5,313 nucleotides of DNA from an uncultured Eubacterium sp. Its GTDB lineage: Bacteria > Bacillota_A > Clostridia > Lachnospirales > Lachnospiraceae. Positions within the stretch are counted from its first letter, which is position 1, and each line of letters starts with the position of its first letter. Both the position numbers and the translations under genes were made by a program. The notes under the pieces were generated by a model that saw nothing but the letters and a program-made list of their open reading frames with translations, had not been told where the DNA came from and did no database searches. This document shows, piece by piece, positions 1-5,313 of this stretch. The stretch spans positions 1 to 5,313 of the forward strand of contig CANTHI010000294.1 in NCBI GenBank assembly GCA_947653505.1. The letters are read 5' to 3'.

Positions 1-1382
1 ATAAAAGCTTTGATCTGCTGGCTGTCAAGGATATTTTCAGGGATGTGCTGTCAGAATACGGCTATTCCATCCATGAGTCTATGTTTCTTATGGTCCTGCT
101 TCATGCGGCAACCAGCATTGAACGCATAAACAGCGCCAATTATGTAAGCATGGATAACGCTTCGCCGGATCTGGAGGATACAATTGAGTACCAGATTTCC
201 AAGACTTTTTACGACCGTGTTTCTAAGCGTCTGCACATCAGGATCCATGACGGAGAGATCGGAATGTTTGCGCTGGTAATTATGGGCAAACGCGCCGCCA
301 GCTATACGAATGATTATGTCAGCTTTCATGGAAAGTGGCTGAATACAAAAGAACTGGTCAGCGAAGCGCTGGAGGGGATTTATTCGCTGTTTGGACTGGA
401 TTTTCGCAAGGACGCAGATCTGATCGCTGGTCTGACGCTCCATATTCACGGACTGATTGACCGTGTAAAAGCAAACGTCCATATGCAGGAAGTCATGGCA
501 GAGGAGATCCGGCGCAAATATCCTTTTATCTATGAAATGGGGATCTATGTGCTGGAGCTGCTTCAGCAAAAGCTGGAGACGCCTGTCGCAGAGGCGGAAG
601 CCTGTTACATTGCCCTCCACCTGGGAGGCGCCAGCGAACGGGCAAACTGTGTCCGCAAATACAAAACCGTGATGATTATTCCGCACAACCAGACCTTTTC
701 CGATATGTGCGTGAAAAAGATATCGGAAATGTTCCGTGAGCGAATAGAGATTGCAGGCGTTTTTCATTATTTTGAAGAAGAAATGATCTCTTCACTGGCG
801 CCGGACCTGCTTCTGACGACGTTTGCGCTGGAGCACAAGCTGGATGTGCCGACGGTTTCCATTAACATGTTTGTGGATTCCGCTACAGAGTCAGGCATTC
901 TTCAGGCGCTGAACAGACTGGATAAAAAGAGGTTCCATCTGGAGCTTACTTCTTATATCGGCAACCTGATGCGCAGGGAGCATTTTTATAATAATGTAGA
1001 GCTTAAGACACCGGGGGAAATTATTGGTCTTTTGTGCCACGGGCTGGAAAAGGAAGGCATTGTAGAGCCGGAGTTTAAAGACATTGTACTAAAACGCGAG
1101 CAGATGTCACCGACCTCTTTTGCGGATGCGTTTGCCATCCCGCATGCATTTGGGGCATTTGCCAGCAATTCCACAATCGCGGTCGCCATGCTGAAAAATC
1201 CGGTCCGCTGGGGGAATTTTCATGTGAGCATCGTCATGCTTTTTGCGACAAATGAAGGCGATGAACGGATGATTAAGGTCTTTTTTGACTGGGTAAGCGA
1301 TGTTATGAGTCATCCTGAGGAGCTGGCAAAGCTGGTGTCAGCCAGCACATACGAAGAGTTTATCGACAGAATGATTGGTTAG
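1..1382 (+). CDS. PRD-containing PTS-regulated transcriptional regulator, LicR/MtlR type, 5'-truncated by the window edge
   Basis: The frame is open from the first complete codon at position 3 and ends in TAG at 1380-1382; the start and the expected N-terminal helix-turn-helix domains lie outside the window. The GTG at 45 falls inside the first PRD and is not a start. Domain order: PRD1 (about 9-320), PRD2 (about 350-650), an EIIB-like domain (about 655-960) and an EIIA domain of the fructose/mannitol type (about 985-1379) with the AIPHA motif, His at 1143-1145. PRD2 keeps both typical phosphorylatable histidines (441-443 and 618-620). PRD1 keeps the first (102-104) but has Val at 276-278 where the second is usual. 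The EIIB-like domain shows no Cys in the expected P-loop, reading VMIIPHNQTF. Proteins of this family are DNA-binding activators whose activity is set by HPr- and EII-dependent phosphorylation. Its position directly before a PTS operon suggests it controls that operon. A BglG-type RNA antiterminator is less likely, because those lack the EIIB/EIIA tail. Confidence 0.93.
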   Translation, partial: KSFDLLAVKDIFRDVLSEYGYSIHESMFLMVLLHAATSIERINSANYVSMDNASPDLEDTIEYQISKTFYDRVSKRLHIRIHDGEIGMFALVIMGKRAASYTNDYVSFHGKWLNTKELVSEALEGIYSLFGLDFRKDADLIAGLTLHIHGLIDRVKANVHMQEVMAEEIRRKYPFIYEMGIYVLELLQQKLETPVAEAEACYIALHLGGASERANCVRKYKTVMIIPHNQTFSDMCVKKISEMFRERIEIAGVFHYFEEEMISSLAPDLLLTTFALEHKLDVPTVSINMFVDSATESGILQALNRLDKKRFHLELTSYIGNLMRREHFYNNVELKTPGEIIGLLCHGLEKEGIVEPEFKDIVLKREQMSPTSFADAFAIPHAFGAFASNSTIAVAMLKNPVRWGNFHVSIVMLFATNEGDERMIKVFFDWVSDVMSHPEELAKLVSASTYEEFIDRMIG

Positions 1383-1383
1383 G

Positions 1384-1404
1384 ATTTCCTGACAGTTAGG
1401 AAAT
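1384..1404. promoter_or_regulatory. Inverted repeat, possible operator for the upstream regulator
   Basis: ATTTCCTGA and TTAGGAAAT form a 9-bp imperfect stem (one G-T position) around a CAG centre, immediately after the regulator stop codon. No T-run follows, so it does not look like an intrinsic terminator. Its centre lies about 45 bases upstream of the -10 box, which suits an activator site for a promoter with a poor -35. Binding by the neighbouring regulator is inference only. Confidence 0.35.
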
Positions 1405-1435
1405 ACGGTTAGCAGCAAAGCAGCTGTACATACAT

Positions 1436-1441
1436 TATAAT
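1436..1441 (+). promoter_or_regulatory. -10 box (TATAAT) of the PTS operon promoter
   Basis: An exact TATAAT sits 45 bases before the EIIA start codon, in the only gap of about 100 bases in the gene series. No good -35 lies 16-18 bases upstream: the place is occupied by CAGCAA, and the nearest TTGACA-like hexamer (TTAGCA, 1409-1414) is 21 bases away. There is also no TGn extension. A strong -10 with a weak -35 fits an activator-dependent promoter, as expected next to a LicR-type regulator. Confidence 0.55.
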
Positions 1442-1485
1442 ACAATCAGATCGCGAAACGATACTAAAAAACAGGAGGTAATCAT

Positions 1486-1836
1486 ATGGGTGAAGAATTG
1501 GAAACAAGCTGTTTTCAGATTATTTCGAATGTAGGCGCGGCGCGTTCCAGCTACATCGAAGCGATTCAGAAAGCAAAAACGGGGGATTTTGACGATGCCA
1601 GAGCCTGCATTGAGGAAGGAAAGCAGCAGTTTTTAGCCGGACACGAGGCGCACTTCGGACTGATCCAAAAGGAAGCCGGCGGCGAGGAAATCGGCAGTCC
1701 GCTGATCCTGATCCATGCGGAAGACCAGCTGATGAGCGCGGAGGGCTTTAAAATTATCGCTGAAGAACTGATCGCGGCTTATACACGCATTACGGATCTG
1801 GAACAAAAGCTGGAAGCCCTGACATCCCAAAAATAG
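1486..1836 (+). CDS. PTS lactose/cellobiose-family EIIA component
   Basis: This is a 116-residue cytoplasmic phosphocarrier that takes phosphate from HPr-His-P and passes it to the EIIB encoded next. It is full length for the PTS_IIA Lac/ChbA family, which forms trimers of three-helix bundles. The family hallmarks are visible: the N-terminal segment with SNVGAARSSYIEAIQKAK (14-31), the GHEAHFGLIQKEA helix (52-64), and the phosphorylation-site segment LILIHAEDQLMSAE with the active His at residue 77. The ATG at 1486 is preceded by an excellent AGGAGGT (1473-1479) at 6 bases spacing. It is the first gene of the apparent operon and lies 31 bases before the EIIB start. Substrate cannot be read from EIIA, so no cel, chb or lac symbol is given. 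Confidence 0.96.
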   Translation: MGEELETSCFQIISNVGAARSSYIEAIQKAKTGDFDDARACIEEGKQQFLAGHEAHFGLIQKEAGGEEIGSPLILIHAEDQLMSAEGFKIIAEELIAAYTRITDLEQKLEALTSQK

Positions 1837-1853
1837 TCTAAAATAACGAATAC

Positions 1854-1860
1854 AGGAGGA
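1854..1860 (+). promoter_or_regulatory. Ribosome binding site that decides the EIIB start
   Basis: AGGAGGA lies 7 bases before the ATG at 1868 but only one base before the in-frame TTG at 1862. The ATG is therefore the start, and the protein begins MKRVYLFCSAG. Confidence 0.85.
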
Positions 1861-1867
1861 TTTGATT

Positions 1868-2188
1868 ATGAAACGAGTATATTTATTCTGCAGCGCAGGT
1901 ATGTCTACCAGTATGCTGGCAAATAAGATGCAGGGTGTGGCAAACGCCCACGACCTTCCGATTGAGGTGGAAGCATTTCCGGACGGCAAAATCGGACAGA
2001 TTATCGATGAAAAGCATCCGGACGTCATCCTGTTAGGACCACAGGTAAAATACCGGTTTAACGAAATTTCAGAAAAATACGGCAGCACAGGCATTCCGAT
2101 TCAGGTGATCGACCAGACGGATTACGGCATGATGAACGGGGAAAAAGTACTAAAGTCAGCCATAAAGCTGATGAAATCAGCAAAATAG
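1868..2188 (+). CDS. PTS lactose/cellobiose-family EIIB component
   Basis: This 106-residue cytoplasmic protein accepts phosphate from EIIA on a cysteine and donates it to the sugar bound by EIIC. It starts MKRVYLFCSAGMSTSML, with the active-site Cys at residue 8 in the CSAGMSTS phosphate loop typical of cellobiose/chitobiose EIIB proteins (CelA/ChbB). Further family landmarks are the HPDVILLGPQVKYR strand and loop and, near the C-terminus, VIDQTDYGMMNGEKVL. Length is normal for a stand-alone EIIB of this class. An in-frame TTG six bases upstream would add two residues but is too close to the Shine-Dalgarno sequence. It follows EIIA by 31 bases and precedes EIIC by 56, in the common A-B-C order. 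Confidence 0.96.
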   Translation: MKRVYLFCSAGMSTSMLANKMQGVANAHDLPIEVEAFPDGKIGQIIDEKHPDVILLGPQVKYRFNEISEKYGSTGIPIQVIDQTDYGMMNGEKVLKSAIKLMKSAK

Positions 2189-2231
2189 CAATGCCTGGCG
2201 TCTGACCGCCTTTTGATCAATATCTTGGATT

Positions 2232-2238
2232 GGGGGAA
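2232..2238 (+). promoter_or_regulatory. Non-canonical ribosome binding site of EIIC
   Basis: GGGGGAA precedes the ATG at 2245 by 6 bases. It pairs with the 16S tail less well than the AGGAGG sites of the EIIA, EIIB and hydrolase genes, so the membrane component may be translated at a lower rate. It also argues for the ATG at 2245 rather than the in-frame TTG at 2230, which overlaps this site. Confidence 0.55.
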
Positions 2239-2244
2239 ACAAAT

Positions 2245-3576
2245 ATGTTAAGTAAATTAGAGTCTATCCTCATGCCTCTGGCAGAAAAAATCGGAAAAAA
2301 TAAATATCTGATCGCAGTCCGTGACGGCTTTCTGTTATCCATGCCGCTGCTGATTGTAGGTTCCTTCTTCCTGCTGATTGCCAATTTCCCAATTCCGGGA
2401 TGGAGCAGCTTCTGGGGAAACATCTTTGGTGAGAACTGGACTTCTTACTTTGCAAAGCCAACAGATGCCACATTTACGATTATGGCAATCTTTGCGGTCG
2501 TAGGCATCGGCTATTCCTTTGCGGAGCAGATGAATGTGGACAAATTATTTGGCTCCGCGATCGCTCTGGTCTGCTGGTTTTTAGTTATGCCTTATGAGAT
2601 TCTGACAGGCGATACAACGGTAGCCGGCATTCCGCTCGGATGGGTTGGCTCCAAAGGTATTTTCGTAGGCATTATCGTAGCTTTTCTGTCTGTGCATATT
2701 TATGCATGGGTCATAAAAAAAGGCTGGGTTATCAAAATGCCGGACGGCGTACCTCCGACAGTGGCAAAATCATTCTCAGCGCTGATTCCGGCCGGCATGG
2801 CGGTACTGGTGTTTTTTATTATCAACATCGTCTTCTCGCTGACGCCGTACAAGGACGCGTTTAACTTTATCTTTACCATCCTGCAGACACCGTTATTAAA
2901 GCTGGGCAATACGCTTCCGGCCATGATTATCGCTTACATATTCCTGCATTTTTTCTGGTTTTTCGGTGTCAATGGCGGTTCGGTCGTAGGCGCGGTATTT
3001 AACCCAATCCTGCAGACACTGTCCGCTGAAAATCTGGCTGCGTTTCAGGCCGGAGAAGAGCTGCCAAACATTATCTCACAGCAGTTTCAGGATCTGTTTG
3101 CCACCTTTGGCGGCTGTGGTTCGTCTCTGTCCCTGCTGATTGCCATGCTGTTTTTCTGCCGCTCCAAACGAATCCGTGAGCTTGGCAAGCTGGCATTTAT
3201 TCCAGGCGTGTTCGGTATCAACGAGCCGATCGTATTCGGCCTTCCGATCGTGCTGAATCCGATTATCCTGATTCCGTTCATGCTGGTGCCGACCATAAAC
3301 ATTGTGATTTCTTATGTCTGCATGAGCATCGGACTGGTGCCGCTTTGCTCTGGCGTAGCCATTCCGTGGACGATGCCGGTGGTGCTTTCCGGTTTCCTGT
3401 CGACAGGATGGCAGGGCGCGGTACTCCAGATTTTCCTTCTGATTCTGGGTGTATTTATTTATATGCCGTTTATCAAAATGATGGATAAGCAGTATCTGGC
3501 TGACGAAGCAAAAGCCGTAGAAAGCAAAAACGACGACGATATCGATTTTGACGACCTTTCGTTTGACGACCTGTAA
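2245..3576 (+). CDS. PTS lactose/cellobiose-family EIIC permease
   Basis: This 443-residue polytopic membrane protein binds the sugar, carries it inward and presents it for phosphorylation by EIIB. It starts with the amphipathic MLSKLESILMPLAEKIGKN typical of the family, followed by about ten hydrophobic segments, the first at about residues 29-47. The signature GINEP (324-328) contains Glu327, matching the catalytic Glu334 recalled from the B. cereus ChbC structure. The second landmark, normally GIHG, reads GVNG with Asn243. It lies 84 residues before Glu327, the same distance as His250 to Glu334 in ChbC, so this is probably a true His-to-Asn replacement. The C-terminal tail (about 413-443) is cytoplasmic and ends in an acidic tandem repeat, FDDLS then FDDL. 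The start is the ATG at 2245; a TTG five codons upstream overlaps the likely Shine-Dalgarno sequence. Family assignment is firm; the transported sugar is unknown and may not be cellobiose. Confidence 0.95.
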   Translation: MLSKLESILMPLAEKIGKNKYLIAVRDGFLLSMPLLIVGSFFLLIANFPIPGWSSFWGNIFGENWTSYFAKPTDATFTIMAIFAVVGIGYSFAEQMNVDKLFGSAIALVCWFLVMPYEILTGDTTVAGIPLGWVGSKGIFVGIIVAFLSVHIYAWVIKKGWVIKMPDGVPPTVAKSFSALIPAGMAVLVFFIINIVFSLTPYKDAFNFIFTILQTPLLKLGNTLPAMIIAYIFLHFFWFFGVNGGSVVGAVFNPILQTLSAENLAAFQAGEELPNIISQQFQDLFATFGGCGSSLSLLIAMLFFCRSKRIRELGKLAFIPGVFGINEPIVFGLPIVLNPIILIPFMLVPTINIVISYVCMSIGLVPLCSGVAIPWTMPVVLSGFLSTGWQGAVLQIFLLILGVFIYMPFIKMMDKQYLADEAKAVESKNDDDIDFDDLSFDDL

Positions 3577-3626
3577 AAGCCGTCATCGAAAAGGCCCGCA
3601 ACAACCGGAAAGGAATAGGTGTAACT

Positions 3627-4151
3627 ATGAAAATCATTATGATATATGACCAGATTCAGTCAGGACTGGGCACAAAAGACGATACGATGGTTCCGCTTAC
3701 GGGCAAAAAAGAAGTGATCGGCCCCGCGGTCATGATGGAACCGTTTTTAAAACAGGTGGACGGACATGTCACAGCATGCCTGTGCTGCGGCAACGGAACA
3801 TATCTCGCGGATCCTGAAGAAGTCAGCCGCAAGCTCTGCGCTATGGTAAACAAGCTCCAGCCGGATGTCGTAATCTGCGGGCCAGCGTTTAATTTTGCAG
3901 ACTACGCGGCCATGTGCGCCAAAGTCGCTTATGACATAAACGCTTCTACAAAGGCAAAAGCATTTGCGGCCATGTCCGTGGAAAATACCGATACGATCGC
4001 CGCGTGGAAGGACAAAGTAGCGATTGTGGAAACGCCGAAAAAAGGCGGCATGGGATTAAACGATGCCCTGAAAAACATGTGCACGCTGGCCAAAGCGCTG
4101 GCTGACGGGGAAGATATTACAAAGCTGAAGCATACATTCTGTTTTCAATAA
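3627..4151 (+). CDS. Stand-alone GrdB-like protein (homologous to N-terminal part of glycine/sarcosine/betaine reductase component B)
   Basis: The 174-residue product resembles the N-terminal part of GrdB, the substrate-specific component of clostridial glycine, sarcosine and betaine reductases. Similar stretches are the opening MKIIMIYDQIQSGLG, the GPAVMMEPFL segment (32-41), PDVVICGPAFNFADY (79-93), the MSVEN segment (116-120) and the C-terminal MGLNDALKNMCTLAKALADGED. Full GrdB is about 430 residues and carries its catalytic selenocysteine in the missing C-terminal part. The stop here is TAA, so this is not a gene cut short by an unread UGA-selenocysteine codon. There are eight cysteines, including a CLCC cluster at 51-54. 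No partner such as GrdE, GrdA or GrdC is in the window. A Shine-Dalgarno-like AAAGGA (3609-3614) lies 12 bases before the ATG, a longer spacing than its neighbours. It sits 50 bases after EIIC and 36 before the hydrolase, so it is probably co-transcribed with both. The actual reaction is unknown; reductase activity should not be assumed. Confidence 0.82.
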   Translation: MKIIMIYDQIQSGLGTKDDTMVPLTGKKEVIGPAVMMEPFLKQVDGHVTACLCCGNGTYLADPEEVSRKLCAMVNKLQPDVVICGPAFNFADYAAMCAKVAYDINASTKAKAFAAMSVENTDTIAAWKDKVAIVETPKKGGMGLNDALKNMCTLAKALADGEDITKLKHTFCFQ

Positions 4152-4173
4152 CTCTGCAGGAAACAGCGGGACT

Positions 4174-4180
4174 AGGAGGA
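4174..4180 (+). promoter_or_regulatory. Ribosome binding site of the hydrolase gene
   Basis: AGGAGGA sits 7 bases before the ATG at 4188, an ideal spacing. This favours that start over the ATG three codons later (4197) and fixes the short N-terminus without a signal peptide. Confidence 0.7.
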
Positions 4181-4187
4181 TACTGGT

Positions 4188-5144
4188 ATGTGGGGAATGA
4201 TTGCGACCTGGCGTATGGCCGTAGAAGGGATTACAAAAGGCGCCGGACTGTTAAAAGAAAACAAAGGAGCGGGGGACGCCATTGAAGCAGCGATCCGCGA
4301 AGTAGAGGATTTTCCGTATTACAAATCTGTCGGCTACGGCGGACTGCCAAACGAAGAAATGGAAGTGGAAATGGACGCGGCGTTTATGGACGGAGACACG
4401 CTGGACATCGGCGCCGTTGCGGCCATAAAAGATTTTGCGAATCCGGTTTCCATCGCAAGGCGGTTAAGCCATGAAAAAGTGAACAGCTTTCTGGCAGCCG
4501 CAGGAGCGGAGAAATTTGCCCATAAAGAGGGCTTTGAACGGAAAAACATGCTGACTGACCGTGCAAAAGCGCACTACCGCAAACGCGTAAAAGAAACCGC
4601 CGCACAGGAAATAAAGCCTTATGCCGGACACGACACCGTAGGCATGGTATGTCTGGATCCATCAGGCAAAATGACGGCTGCTACATCCACAAGCGGACTT
4701 TTCATGAAGAAAAAAGGACGGATCGGTGATTCGCCTGTATCCGGCTCCGGTTTTTACGCAGACAGCAGACGCGGCGCAGCCAGCGCGACCGGGCTTGGGG
4801 AAGATCTGATGAAAGGATGCATTTCCTACGAAATCGTCCGTCTGATGGGCGAAGGCATGCATCCGCAGAAAGCCTGCGAGACAGCTGTCAGCCGTCTGGA
4901 CGCGCTGCTCAAAGAACGGCGTGGTCAGGCAGGCGACCTTTCGCTCATTGCGATGAATCCGCAGGGAGAATGGGGCGCGGCGACCAACATTGAAGGCTTT
5001 TCCATTGCTGTCGTCACGGAACAGCAGGAACCAGCCGTTTATCTCGTCACACGGGAAGACGACGGGCACTGCACATTTGAACTGGCGTCAGAAGAATGGA
5101 TGGAAAACTATATGAAGACCCGCATGGCTCCAATTGAAGAATAA
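4188..5144 (+). CDS. N4-(beta-N-acetylglucosaminyl)-L-asparaginase (glycosylasparaginase) family Ntn hydrolase
   Basis: This 318-residue precursor is expected to cleave itself between Asp149 and Thr150, giving alpha and beta chains with Thr150 as catalytic nucleophile. Family members hydrolyse the GlcNAc-asparagine bond to aspartate and an aminosugar that breaks down to GlcNAc and ammonia. Visible landmarks are ATWRM near the start (Trp8), GDAIEAAI (29-36), SVGYGGLPN (47-55), LDIGAVAAIKDFANPVSIAR (72-91), HDTVGMV (148-154), TSTSG (166-170), GRIGDSP (177-183) and ATGLGE (200-205). Compared with the recalled Flavobacterium enzyme, Thr152, Thr170, Arg180, Asp183 and Thr203-Gly204 correspond to Thr150, Thr168, Arg178, Asp181 and Thr201-Gly202, a constant offset of two. 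Unlike the periplasmic Flavobacterium and lysosomal human enzymes, there is no signal peptide, so it should be cytoplasmic and need an imported substrate. An isoaspartyl peptidase or plain asparaginase is a less likely alternative, because the GRIGDSP and SVGYGGLPN segments are of glycosylasparaginase type. It is the last gene of the operon. Confidence 0.92.
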   Translation: MWGMIATWRMAVEGITKGAGLLKENKGAGDAIEAAIREVEDFPYYKSVGYGGLPNEEMEVEMDAAFMDGDTLDIGAVAAIKDFANPVSIARRLSHEKVNSFLAAAGAEKFAHKEGFERKNMLTDRAKAHYRKRVKETAAQEIKPYAGHDTVGMVCLDPSGKMTAATSTSGLFMKKKGRIGDSPVSGSGFYADSRRGAASATGLGEDLMKGCISYEIVRLMGEGMHPQKACETAVSRLDALLKERRGQAGDLSLIAMNPQGEWGAATNIEGFSIAVVTEQQEPAVYLVTREDDGHCTFELASEEWMENYMKTRMAPIEE

Positions 5145-5178
5145 AACAAGAGAATAACAATAAAGAACAGGTAATGAA

Positions 5179-5231
5179 GAATCTTCGATTTTCAATCAGA
5201 ATAAAACGTCCTGATTGAAAATCGAAGATTC
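5179..5231. repeat. Perfect 21-bp inverted repeat with 11-base loop, downstream of the operon
   Basis: The arms at 5179-5199 and 5211-5231 are exact reverse complements; each is AT-rich with 7 G/C of 21, beginning GAATCTTCGATTTTC on the left. The loop is AATAAAACGTC. The position, 34 bases after the last stop codon, suits a transcription terminator or 3'-end stabilising hairpin. However, no T-run follows on the plus strand (AGCTATTATG), and the opposite strand is only moderately T-rich. It may instead be a short interspersed palindromic element or a protein-binding site. Confidence 0.85.
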
Positions 5232-5310
5232 AGCTATTATGAATTGGAAGAAGATTCACGATTTTGAATTTGTTGGAATTTTCACCGTTTCGAATCAGTA
5301 TAGAAGATTC
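5224..5310 (+). repeat. Recurring octamer GAAGATTC downstream of the operon
   Basis: GAAGATTC occurs at 5224-5231, 5250-5257 and 5303-5310, and its reverse complement GAATCTTC at 5179-5186. The first copy and its complement are the outer ends of the perfect inverted repeat. Other pieces of the arm also recur in altered form: CGATTTT then GAAT at 5259-5269, and TTTCGAATCAG at 5288-5298. This suggests a decayed second copy of the same element running to the window edge. No open reading frame is apparent in 5145-5313. Confidence 0.5.
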
Positions 5311-5313
5311 CCA

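Noticed and set aside
45..47. GTG as a possible start of the regulator
   Set aside because: The frame is open to the window edge, and the residues before it (FDLLAVKDIFRD) continue the PRD1 fold. The gene begins outside the window.
51..767. Long minus-strand open frame (238 codons) opposite the regulator
   Set aside because: It lies fully within the clear PRD/EIIB coding region and its translation shows no recognisable domain. It is a shadow of the plus-strand gene.
1452..1466. CGCGAAACGATACTA as a CcpA cre site
   Set aside because: It matches the central AANCG and part of the right half, but the left WTG and the right C are missing, so the fit is below what I would report.
2197..2214. GGCG-CGCC hairpin followed by TTTT between EIIB and EIIC, as an internal terminator or attenuator
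   Set aside because: The stem is only 4 bp and the T-run only four bases; too weak to call, although a mild effect on EIIC level is possible.
3627..4151. Truncated selenoprotein caused by an unread UGA
   Set aside because: The stop codon is TAA, followed after 36 bases by the ribosome binding site and start of the next gene, so no GrdB C-terminal part is present.
4662..5069. Minus-strand open frame opposite the hydrolase, and a similar one at 1633-2094 across EIIA/EIIB
   Set aside because: Both are antisense to well-recognised protein families and have no matching domain.
5273..5304. Promoter (TTGGAA ... TATAGA) for a gene beyond the right edge
   Set aside because: Both hexamers match only 4 of 6 and the spacer is 20 bases; no downstream gene is visible to support it.

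Overview
The window carries a compact, all-plus-strand sugar-uptake locus from a low-to-mid GC Gram-positive anaerobe. Evidence for this is the strong AGGAGG-type ribosome binding sites, the lactose/cellobiose-family PTS, the PRD-type PTS regulator and the GrdB-like protein. Together these point to a Clostridia member, probably gut Lachnospiraceae; the family-level assignment is inference, since no rRNA or marker gene is present.

Layout: positions 1-1382 hold the 3' part of a LicR/MtlR-type regulator (PRD1-PRD2-EIIB-like-EIIA), whose DNA-binding N-terminus lies outside the window. A 103-base gap follows with a 9-bp inverted repeat and a consensus -10 box. Then comes an apparent five-gene operon: PTS EIIA (1486-1836), EIIB (1868-2188), EIIC (2245-3576), a short GrdB-like protein (3627-4151) and a glycosylasparaginase-family Ntn hydrolase (4188-5144). 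Gaps between these genes are only 31-56 bases. The window ends in 169 non-coding bases with a perfect 21-bp inverted repeat and scattered copies of its outer octamer.

Reading of the system: EIIA, EIIB and EIIC make a complete lactose/cellobiose-family permease that imports and phosphorylates a substrate, and the upstream regulator senses PTS phosphorylation and probably activates the operon. The downstream genes are not the usual 6-phospho-beta-glucosidase. One is an apparently cytoplasmic enzyme with all recognisable catalytic residues of N4-(beta-N-acetylglucosaminyl)-L-asparaginase; the other is a stand-alone homologue of the N-terminal part of glycine reductase component GrdB. The EIIC also carries Asn where the family normally has His in its GIHG-type substrate motif. 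The most interesting hypothesis is that this is a PTS for an amino-acid-linked sugar, such as GlcNAc-asparagine released from N-glycoproteins, which is cleaved inside the cell. That is inferred from gene content and residues; it is not demonstrated by the sequence.
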